Shown: in pieces, positions 6,868 to 17,267 of the stretch
How positions within the stretch are numbered: position 1 is the first letter of the stretch
How the letters are laid out: each line of letters opens with the position of its first letter
Origin: Proteromonas lacertae
Lineage: Eukaryota; Sar; Bigyra; Opalinata; Proteromonadidae
Direction of reading: 5' to 3'
NCBI GenBank assembly: GCA_002245135.1
Contig: NGBS01001353.1
Location: forward strand, 1 to 20,250
DNA: 20,250 nt
Notes under the pieces: generated by a model
Database searches by the model: none
Seen by the model: only the letters and a program-made list of their open reading frames with translations
What the model was told of the DNA's origin: nothing
Made by a program: the position numbers and the translations under genes

Positions 6868-7669
6868 ATTAAATTGTTATGTAGTTAATAATACTATTTT
6901 TGTGAATAATTCAGTTGATTATTTTTTAATTGTTTTTAAAACGCAATATTGAAATGATATTTCGTGTTTGATATATCTATAAATAAAATCACTTTATACG
7001 ATAGAATTTATAATTTTTTTAATATAGATTTGAATAACGAAAAATTCCCCACATTTTTAAAAAATATCAAAATCTATTCAATTTAATCATAATAATTATT
7101 AATTTTACTCCAGTGACTGATATCTATGTATAGAAGCAGGATTAAGCAGTTAAAATTATAAATCTTGTGTTAATGTTGTTGAGTGAACATATGAATGATT
7201 TTATACCAATATTTGTTAATAATATTCTTTATAGATATTTTAATTGATATATAGAACTACAAAACTGAAATGACACTGATTAAAGTTTATGAACATCTAT
7301 AGCTGGAACAGCGTTGATGAAGGTAATAAAATTACACAGTAATATATTTTAATGGATAGTATTAAGTGATAGATGGAGATTATGCCATCTAGATGATTAG
7401 TAAATATATTACTGTGCTGAAGATTTATATCCATGCGCTTTATGTTTTCTAATATTTATCGGATTTTTTCTATCATGGAGATAATTTGTATAAGAAGCGG
7501 GAGAGAATTTTTAGTTGTAGTTTTTTACATTCACTCAATTTTTACTCAACTGAGTGTATTAAAATTATTGAATTATTGTTATTTGTCGTTAACATACTTG
7601 TCTTCAGTAGTGCACAGGATATCTCTTTCTTATATCTCAAATCAACTCAATTTGGTGCATTGATAAAAT
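6868..7669. other. Gene-free stretch upstream of the HECT gene
   Basis: About 800 bp of A/T-rich sequence with no recognisable coding region. The open frames between 7,433 and 7,677 are hydrophobic, low-complexity readings without homology that I can recognise. It contains the 82-nt inverted-repeat element described separately and presumably the promoter of the HECT gene. No clear TATA or initiator can be picked out in such A/T-rich DNA. Confidence 0.5.
7335..7416. repeat. 82-nt element bounded by a perfect 15-bp inverted repeat
   Basis: CACAGTAATATATTT (7335-7349) is the exact reverse complement of AAATATATTACTGTG (7402-7416). Inside the 52-nt spacer a second stem, AGATGG against CCATCT (about 7371-7390), is centred near the middle. 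The result is a long hairpin with a nested stem. No target-site duplication is obvious. It could be a tiny MITE-like element or a structured RNA upstream of the HECT gene. Confidence 0.55.
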
Positions 7670-10600
7670 ATGAGTAGTTATAATTCAAATCCTTATCATT
7701 TTACACAAAGTAGTAGATGTTGCAAGGTTTTTAATGAAATAGTAACTGATGGTATATATTTTGTTGATATGTTGTATGAGGATAACTTAAAAATACCTAA
7801 TGTATAAGATATTTATATATAATATAGGATATTAATAATAAATTCAACAGAAAACAAAAAGAAAAAGATGAATTCTGTAAGAAGTGGTTAGACAATGAAT
7901 TATACGGTAATTATATAAAAATATCATCTAAAATAAATAACAGTGTAGAAAAGAGAATAAATAATTTGCTTTCTGTACTAATTAGAGAATATGATCAACA
8001 TTTGGATAAAGTATATATTATTTATTAGTTGTATAGGTAACTATCACTGTTAGTGATAAGAAAATGATTAAAACAATTGAAAAGGATGATAAATATCAGA
8101 TTATCAATGAAATAGCTAAGAATATATCAAATGTTAATTCAGAGGTTTTGACTAGAATTAAGTACTTGCTTCGGTCATACAATATGGTTTATGAATTGTA
8201 CATATTATTTTTTTAATGTTTTAATAGGTCAGAGTTTTACAATATTTGTTTTTACAAAAAAGAGTATTACAGATTTAATGATTGTAAAAGTATAATTGTG
8301 TTAGTATATTGAATAGCCAAATATGTTGGTAATGATTTGATATATCGTTTCTATTATAATAAAGATTGTAATTATTGTGATCCAATTAAAAGCTCGAATT
8401 TTATATTCCATAAAGAAAGAATGCCGAAGAAGTATGTGTTATTATTATAATACTTGTATTTAGAATAAAATTCATTTTCAAATATGAAAATCCAAAGATT
8501 TCCCCATTAATCGAAATAGAATATGAATTGAATAAAAAAGTTGTAAAAGATAAAAATCTATGTGTTGTATTTGAAAAAGATAGAATTCCATTCAATAATC
8601 TATTTGAATTGGAAGTTACTTTATTCAATGGAAAGAGTGAGAATATTTCCATAGATAATATTTATTTATCAAAAGATGCATCAAATAGTAGATATGATAT
8701 TTCAATTAGAAAGATATTTGATAAACTATTCAACCATATTTTAGTTTCAAATGAGATAGATTGTTATGATGAAACAGTTTCTACAATCTTAGATTTGATA
8801 TTAAAAACAGGAGCAATAGACTATTTACTTCAATTTTTAATGAATTTAAACAGAATCAAAATGAATGAAGAGAATAAAAGTAAATTAATTGATATTTTCT
8901 CACAGATAAAACTATCAGTAAATAAATCTACAAAATTGAAATATAAAAAGAAAAAAGAACTATTCAACTCACCTTTAATAATCCTGAGTCTGATTAATAA
9001 ACTTAAATTGGGCAATTGGCATGTTTTAGATCTTCATCCTCATTATCTGTTAATATTGTTAAACTACATTCAATTGTTAATGTCAAATCCAAAAACAACA
9101 ATTGATAATATAGAGATGATTGTTTTGTTATTTGATTTATTGAATAAAGAAATGAACTATCTTTATTCATATGATTTATCAAAGAGTGGTTGTGATTATT
9201 CAGAAGAATATAGAAATTTACTAATTGTAATCAATTCAACAATTGAGAAATACAATGATTGGATTAATGAGAAAGAAAACAATGAGAAGATAAGAAATTT
9301 GTTGAAGAATATAAAATTATCAGAAATTATGAAGAATTATTATATAAACATACTCAAAGATTCACCTCCTGGTTCAAAACTAGAAATATTGATCAATGCC
9401 AGTAAATATGATAATCTTCTATCCAATCAAATTACTGAACAGTTTAAACCATTATTAACCAATCCAAAAGAGATGTGTAAACTTGAAAGTGATATATTCA
9501 ATCCAAAAATCAGAATGTTGTATTTAGATACTTTAAAAATACTCTCCTCTTCAATTAAAAGTTATCATGAAAGTTGTTTAGGTGAAACAATTCTACAATA
9601 CATCTTAAAATTAACTGTATTTCAGTTTATGAAAGATATTAAAACAATTGATAATAGTAATCTCAAAGAGAAGCTTCTTTATATTATTGAGTATAAATAT
9701 TATTATTATATTTGATAATAGAATGATAGATTCATTATTAATCAGTGTAAAACATTATTTGAATAATGTAAAATCATCGAAATGTTTTGATGAAGAATAT
9801 TCATTTTTGTTTCAAACATTACCATTGAATTTATTCTTAATTCTGTTTATTATAACCAAAGTTCAATCAGATGAATTAATATTTCCATTTATATCAGTTA
9901 TTTCATCTGATTTGATTGGATTAAGAAATGATATTTATGAAATAATGAATAATAATCGAAATATCCAAAATGAATGTTTATATGATTATATTTCATATGT
10001 TTGTGGTTATTGTGCTTCTCAATTAACAAAATCACTTACAGTTTCATATGAAGAAGAAAAGTTGTCATATTGGTTAAATTCCCCATTATTCTGTAATGGA
10101 TTGATGAAAGAATATGAAATAGAAACTCTATTTGATATGAATTATGATGTGATTGGATTAATTCCTCATGAAATAGAGAATAACGGAATAAGTTGTATAT
10201 TTATTTATTAGTATAAATAAATAGTTCCAGAATTGACTTTTCATCCATCAGAATCTTCAATAACATACATTAGAAACTCAAATATGATATTATTATTCAT
10301 AAACAATTACATATCAAAATATGATTATGATGAATTCAATGAATTGATTCATGTAAAACCATTAGAGAAAATCGAAATGAAAGGATTAACAAATACAGAT
10401 AAACAATTCTTCTTTGAATCATTACAATTAATTTCAAATCCTCCAATATTACAGTTTCTATTAGAATCATTTGATAATAACAAATATATATCAAAATTAC
10501 CAATTGATAAGAGAATATGTGATGATAGTTTTATTCAATCAATTAATAAACCAAAAAGTGATTCTTTGACAAATCAATTATACACTTCATTATCCAAATC

Positions 10601-13600
10601 AACAGATAAATCGATGAAATTTATTGTAAAAGCAATAACAAGATTGAATGGAATAATTGGTCCACAGTTGATAATGAATAATAAAGAAATGTTTAATCCA
10701 ATAATTCAATGTTTATGTAGTTTATCATATATTTATGAAAAGTCATTAGATATATTTAAGATGTTTATAATATTCAATGAAAATGAAGAAAGTGAATTTG
10801 ATTATGAAACAATAAAACCAATAATATTATCGTTATGTAGAGTAATACAACATTTGAGAGAAATGAAACAGTTTTATAATAACAAAATAGAAGAAGAAGA
10901 TGATAATGAATCAGATGAAATGGAGAATTATAATGAGAATGAAAATGGAAGAATAAATATTGATTTTTCATTACCAATTACATTTGTTGATTATTCGAAA
11001 AGATTAGAAGAAAGATGTATTTTAATACAACAATGTGAATTACATAATTCAAATGATAAAAAGGATGATATAGAATCAAAAGTGAAAGTTGCTTTATCTT
11101 ATATCTGTAATGGAAATTCAATAAGTAATGAAATGATGATAAAATTATTAGAAAGAAGAGAAATAAGAACTAAATTGAGAATATCTGGTTTGAGAATGTA
11201 TAGTTTGCTATTGAATAATGATGGTTCAAATTCGTTGATATTGAATGGATTTTTATGTAGTTTATGTGGAAAATATGAAAATAAAGAATTATCAATAGAA
11301 GAAGAAATCAATTCCTATCATCATTATTCAAAAGATGTATATGGATGTAAATCCAAATCATATTATGAATTATCAAATGAATTTCTTAGATTTTTAATTT
11401 CATTCAAGAATTCAATGATTATTTGTTTTGATAAACAAGTATATTTCATTTAATATTCTATTTTCACATAGTATTATAATGATTTATTATATGTAAAAGA
11501 GTTATATTTGGATTATACAGAATATGATTCTTGGATATTAGAAGAATCACAGATAATGGATTTATTCAATCATATTATTACATTCAACAAGATTTATCAT
11601 CTTAAAGATATAAATGAGATTAAAAGTATAATATATTAATTGTTTATACTGAATAGAAGTAAAATGTTTAAAACATTATCATCAATCTGTTTATGATGCA
11701 ATATCATATGGATATTTCAATAAATCAGAATTATTATTAGAATTATTTTCAATGAATCTAAGTGATTCATTTTGGAAAAGACATGGTATTGAAACTGGTT
11801 TAGATTTGCATTTATATGTTAAATATATAAGTGAAGAGAATGTCAAGCTATTAGTTTATAATGGATTAGAGGAAATAGGAATTTACCCATTAAGAAGAAA
11901 AGATGTTGTTATAAATAGAAATAATGATAGTAATAATTATCGAAATAATTATAATTTTAACCTTAGTGATAGTAGTGATAGTAGTGATAATAATTATCAA
12001 GACAATGATGATGAAATAATAATTATTAATAATAAAATGGAAATTGAAGATGAAAATGGATTTGTCGATGATGTTATAACCACAACATCTTTTCACAGAA
12101 ACATTCATGATGATATTTTATCAACTTGTTCAATTGATGATTTATCTAATAATATTGTTTTGTTCATTACATTATCTATTATGAAAGATGGTGAAATAAA
12201 GAAACAATCATATGAAAAGAAATATGGAGATATATATGATGAATTATTTAAGAAACATAAAGAAAATGATATTCCGTCATATCAACTAATGATATATGAA
12301 TACTCAAAACAACAATCAAAACCATTTTTATCATCATTATTCACATATATCGAAAGAAAATTATATAATATTCATCAGTTTTACAGAAATTACAAAGTAT
12401 TGGTATATGAAAAAGAAAGATATATGTTAATCTCACTTTTTCAATCACAGAATAAAGAAAAAGGGATGATTATTGATTTAGATTTGTTTAATGAAGATGA
12501 ATCTATTATGGATAGAAAATTATCTCTCATATTATCACAATTATGTAGAATTAATGATTCAGAAAGTTTTAAAGAATGGATTAATGTCAGAAATAATCTT
12601 TTGTTGATGATTAATTTATATCAGCATACAACAATACCTAATCAGTTATTAATATTGAAATGTATAAAGGCACATCTATTAGAAATATCAACAAATGATT
12701 CATTAATTATAAACAAAATTCTAGATTTATTACTGGTGATATTATTAGAATTAGGAAGAATCATATTATTTGATGATAATATGACATTTAAAACAAATGA
12801 TTATTATGATAATATCAAATCTACTTCAACATGGAAATGTATTATATGTGATTGTAAAAATGAAATTGGAAGTTATACATGTAATCAATGTCAATTACCT
12901 TATTCAAAATCAGGAATGATATTCCCATCTCATGATAATTGTGTTAATTCATTTAGTAATTATAATGGAAATAATTTGATGTGGAAAAAGACATATTTAC
13001 TCCAATTTTTAAGAGATGTGATGAATAATAATTCTATATTAATATTGCTCTTTTATTCATCAAATAAATATATAAAAAGAATGATTGAATTATTAAAATC
13101 TAATGATTCTTTAAGAATAAATGATGATGTATATATAAGTGTAGGAATATTAGCATTTCATGGTGGAATTCAATCAATAATCTCGAAAGACTCAATCATT
13201 GAAGTGAATATAAATGGAGTTATATCAAAATGCAAAGTAATAGAAATGAAAGAATGTTATTCAAAACTAGAAGTAGAAATAAATTCATCAAAAAAGATAT
13301 GTGAAGTTGATTATGATTCTATTATTTCAATGAATATTCCATCAATTCCATTAAATGAAACTCCATATTCATCTGTATTATGCGATTTAATAAAAGCAGT
13401 TTATGATATAAATGATAATAATACCAATAAATCTCTTCCTGTTCAAATAGAAACAATCTCATTATTGTTATTCAATTATTTGAAATATGAAGTTAATAAT
13501 CATTATGAATCAATTCCAACTGATTTATTACAGAATATAATAAAATCGTTATTGAATATTTCTTTATCAGTGTCAACTTTACCATTATCATTATCATCAC

Positions 13601-16600
13601 TTCAGCTATCTCATATATTAGCATTCAATTTCAATATATATTATTCCATGAGTTATTTATTTGTAAAATCATTTACATTTTGTCAACAAGAACAAATATT
13701 ATCTGAAACAACTGGTAGTTCAATAGAACTTGCTAAGAAGGCAATTGAACTATGTAAGAATCCAAATGATGCAGTAAATTGGTTATTGGAGAATAAAGAG
13801 AAATATAAAGACTATTCAAAAGAGATGTTTAAAGGTGAATTACCTAAAGATATATTAAGCAATCAACGAATTGATTTTAGTCAGTTAAATGAAGTGAATA
13901 ATATAACATCTAAATATTGTTATTTATCAAAATATGATGAAAAAATACCTTTAAAAATTGGTCAAATAGTATATGTAAAATCCAATCTATATATGAATGA
14001 ATTGAATAAAGAATTTGCAGTGTTTCTATATGAACAGAATAATATAAATTATTTCATTTCTATAAAAGATAATCAATCAACAGTTATTTGTATTAATGAT
14101 TATTTTTTGAAGAATGTAATATATTGTATAGATGATAAATATGGCTATAAGATAAGTAATATAAATGATGCATTGGATTATATAAAAGAAATAACAAATA
14201 CATTGATCATAAATACAAATAGAGATATTTTAATAAAACTAATGATAATTAATCCATATAAATATTTAATTAAAGATGAAAATTTATTTCTTCAGTTATA
14301 TAAAAGATTAAGCTGTGGAAATACATTACATATTAAGGTATTATCAAATATTATGAAAAATGGAAATGTTAAAAATTCATTTGAGATAATGACAAAAATT
14401 TTAATAAAACTATTACAGGATGAAAAATGTAATGAGAGAATTGTAATACAAAATGAAGTATCTCCATGTGAACGTATAATTCACTCTCCATCATCAATAG
14501 TATCACTTTCAATGTCTGAAATGTTATGGCATTTAAATCAATCTTCATATACATCATCAGTTGTCAATTATGAAGTAATAGAATCATTGCATCCACTTTA
14601 TAAACGTTCAGATTATGTAGGAAAAGTATGTCTTCCAAACTGTAAATCAGTGGTGATAATATTTGATGAAAAGAGTAACATTGGAAGTGGAAGTTTGAGT
14701 TTTTGTTTAGATGATAAATTTAACAATGATTTTAAAAGATTTCATGGAGATAATAGATTTAAATCATTTGTTGTAAATTCCAACACTCTTTACTACAGAT
14801 TTTCACGCAATAATAGCTGTAGTAGATGGGGATATAGAATGTTTGTGTTTGGAATAGGAGATTATGAACAATTATCTGAAAAGAATATAATATCATATCC
14901 AAATATTGAATGGTCATTATGGATATTAAACATTATATTACTTGAATCTAATATAAATAAAGAAACGAAGCAAGAATTGTTAAATATTTTGATTAAACAA
15001 TATTTTACACCACAATCCAAAGACAAAGTAATTAACTGCTTAATGAATTTATGTAGAGATGAAAGATTTAAGGATTTAGTGACTCAATCAAAAGAAATAA
15101 ATGATTTAGCAAGACAAGCATTTAATTGTATTAATAACGATAGAAATGGTAGTGATACTGATAAGTTTTTAATGGAGTTATATTTCCTTTCAAATAAGAA
15201 TTCTAATCTTATTAATGTCGATGCATTAGAAAGCAATGAAATATCGATTGAAAAAGTTTCATCAATTTATTCATTGTTGTATCAAATTTATTCAAACCAA
15301 TTTATTCCAATATTTAAAAACTCAAATTTGTTAGAGTATTGTACAAAAACATACGAATTAGAATCATCTATGAAAAAGACTAAGCATTTGAAGTTTGAAT
15401 ATGTATGTAGTTGTTTTAATAACTTTAATGTTATTATTCACAAAGATTTAAATAATAGTAAAATTAAACTGAATATTGCATATAATGATAATATAATAGA
15501 ATTTAAAGATAAATTTGATAATGATTTAATTTACCAAATAAATAATACAAATAAAATAAATATTGAAGTAAGATTATATATATCAAAAAATGAAAAATAC
15601 AAAACAACTATTACAATAAAGCCAATAGACAATATAAAATATTTAAAAGTATTAAGAAATAGTAAAGAAGAAGAAATAGAGACTTATAATTTGAATTATG
15701 AAGAAATAGCAAATATAATGAATGTTAAAAATAAATATAAAGAAACTAATTCAAAAGAATTAAAGAAGTTATACAAGCAATACATAGCTGAATATGGACT
15801 AGATAGAATTCCAATGTGGAAATCATTTAATATTTTAAATGAATCAATTGATATAATAGGAAAGAATATAATTGAAGTATTAAAATATGTTGATTTGTCT
15901 CAATTAAAAGTAAAAGGAAGTTTTGCATATATGATTAGAGAAAGTAAGATATTTATATCAAGGAAATTAAAGATGTTATATTGCAATAAAATAAAGAATA
16001 AATTATATAATAGAAATATAGAAAGAGGGAAATCTGTTTATATTGATAGATTTAAAGCAAGTGATGAAAAAGAAAAAGGAATGATAAACTCATTACAATC
16101 ACATTGTGTGTTTAAACAATTATACAACCAATTATATGATTATGGAGAAAGAATATGGTTTGCAAGATGTGATGGATATAGAGTATTTACAGTTCGTTTT
16201 GCAAATGAAGGTGCTTCAGATGCAGGTGGACCATATAGAGAATGTTTAGAAGAAATGATTGAAGATTTATTCAGTGAACATTTTGATTTGTTTATTCCAA
16301 CAAATAACAATAAACATAAATATGGTATTGATACTGATTGTTTTATTCCAAATCCAAATTGTAAAGAAATAGAACATATGAAAATGTATGAATTTGTTGG
16401 TAGAATAATGGGATATTCAATATTATCAAATGCTTGTTTACCATTTATGTTTCCCAAATGTTTTTGGAATGTTTTTAGTGGAAATGAATTAAAATATGAA
16501 GATATTTATAATTTAGATCAATATTTGTATAATAATCTAGAAGAAATAAGAAATGCCAAAAATGAAGAAGAATTACCTAAACAACCAGCATTTGTGATAA

Positions 16601-17161
16601 GTGATGAAAATGGTGAAATAGTCAATCTAAATCCAGGATTTGAAGAAGAATTGAAAATGGAGAATAAAGATAAACATTGTGAATTAATAATCGATTATAT
16701 AATTCATCGTTGTGATATTCAAATAAAATCAATATTAAAAGGATTGTATAGTGTAATTCCACAATCATATTTCTTCCTTTTTAATGGAGATGATATAGAA
16801 GAATTTGTGGTGTGGAAAGTCAGAGATAGATATTGAATATTTGAAACAACATACTAGTTACAGTGGATATGATAGTAATAGTCAAACAATAATTGATTTT
16901 TGGAAAGTAATGGAGAGTTGTAACAATGAAGAAAGAAGAAAATTCATAAAATTTGTTTGGGGAAGAAGTAGATTGCCTTTGAAAGGAGAATACTGGGAAT
17001 CTACATTAAAAATATCAAGAAGTAGTTCTTCAAATGAATTACCATCAGCTAGTACGTGTTGTTTTCGAATTAATTTACCAGATTATTCAAATTATGAAAT
17101 ATTGGAAAGAAATTTGAGAATAGTAATAAATTATGGATTAGGAGCTATGTTGAATAATTAA
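7670..17161 (+). CDS. Giant HECT-type E3 ubiquitin ligase, 10 exons, about 3,074 residues
   Basis: Transfers ubiquitin from an E2 to substrates through a HECT cysteine. Exons inferred here: 7670-7801, 7828-8010, 8037-8197, 8228-8289, 8317-8431, 8464-9690, 9722-10194, 10225-11438, 11472-11625 and 11657-17161. All junctions keep phase. The ATG at 7670 has an in-frame stop at 7664. Helical N-terminal half; acidic Ser/Asp/Asn stretch (residues about 1340-1375); RanBP2-type zinc finger (about 1633-1657, WKCIICDC then CNQC); UBA-like helices (about 1915-1960, PNDAVNWLLENKEKY); CUB-like module (about 2210-2310, from VIESLHPLYK). The HECT domain (about 2690-end) has FANEGASDAGGPYRE and the catalytic Cys in LPSASTCCF (codon 17057-17059). 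One extra G near 16,809-16,810 shifts the frame (EEFV, then CGKSEIDIEYL in the next frame), with homology conserved on both sides. This is a real lesion or an assembly error. No closer family name is certain. Confidence 0.85.
7802..11656 (+). other. Nine spliceosomal mini-introns of the HECT gene (26-33 nt)
   Basis: Introns at 7802-7827 (26 nt), 8011-8036 (26), 8198-8227 (30), 8290-8316 (27), 8432-8463 (32), 9691-9721 (31), 10195-10224 (30), 11439-11471 (33) and 11626-11656 (31). Eight begin GTAT, one begins GTAC, and all end TAG. They are almost pure A/T/G with no polypyrimidine tract and no obvious branch-site word. Their removal restores a continuous reading frame at every junction (phases 0, 0, 2, 1, 2, 2, 1, 0, 1). 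This nine-fold consistency is the main evidence. No introns are needed in the 5.5-kb last exon. Confidence 0.85.
11965..11991 (+). repeat. Three tandem 9-mers in the acidic stretch of the HECT gene
   Basis: AGTGATAGT, AGTGATAGT, AGTGATAAT stand head to tail and encode Ser-Asp-Ser units within an acidic, Asn-rich linker. The repeat length is a multiple of three, so copy-number change would keep the frame. The stretch is probably a disordered linker before the zinc-finger region. Confidence 0.7.
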
Positions 17162-17267
17162 ATAAAACAATATTATTATTTCATTCTAATAATTTTTTAT
17201 TTTTTAAAGGAATTGAGTAAATCTCCAAAAAAAAGAGAGAATATTTATATATATATTGCTTAATAAT
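17162..17267. other. Tail-to-tail intergenic gap with shared 3' ends
   Basis: Only 106 bp separate the HECT stop from the stop of the leftward proteasome-activator gene. Both 3' untranslated regions and polyadenylation sites must fit here or overlap the neighbouring gene. The HECT stop is followed at once by an AATAAAA word (17161-17167). No equally clear signal is seen for the leftward gene. Confidence 0.5.

Noticed and set aside
7433-7677. Two overlapping short ORFs just upstream of the HECT gene
   Set aside because: They are hydrophobic, low-complexity readings without start context or recognisable homology, and they overlap each other in different frames.
11890-12108. Leftward 72-codon ORF inside the HECT gene
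   Set aside because: It is the antisense reading of the acidic Asn/Asp linker and is almost entirely Ile/Thr repeats. It is a shadow.
16140-16457. Leftward 105-codon ORF opposite the HECT domain
   Set aside because: It lies opposite the conserved HECT coding sequence and is an antisense shadow.
16807-16829. A GT...TAG mini-intron spanning the HECT frame break
   Set aside because: It would remove the conserved CGKSEID segment of the HECT domain. A single extra base explains the break better.
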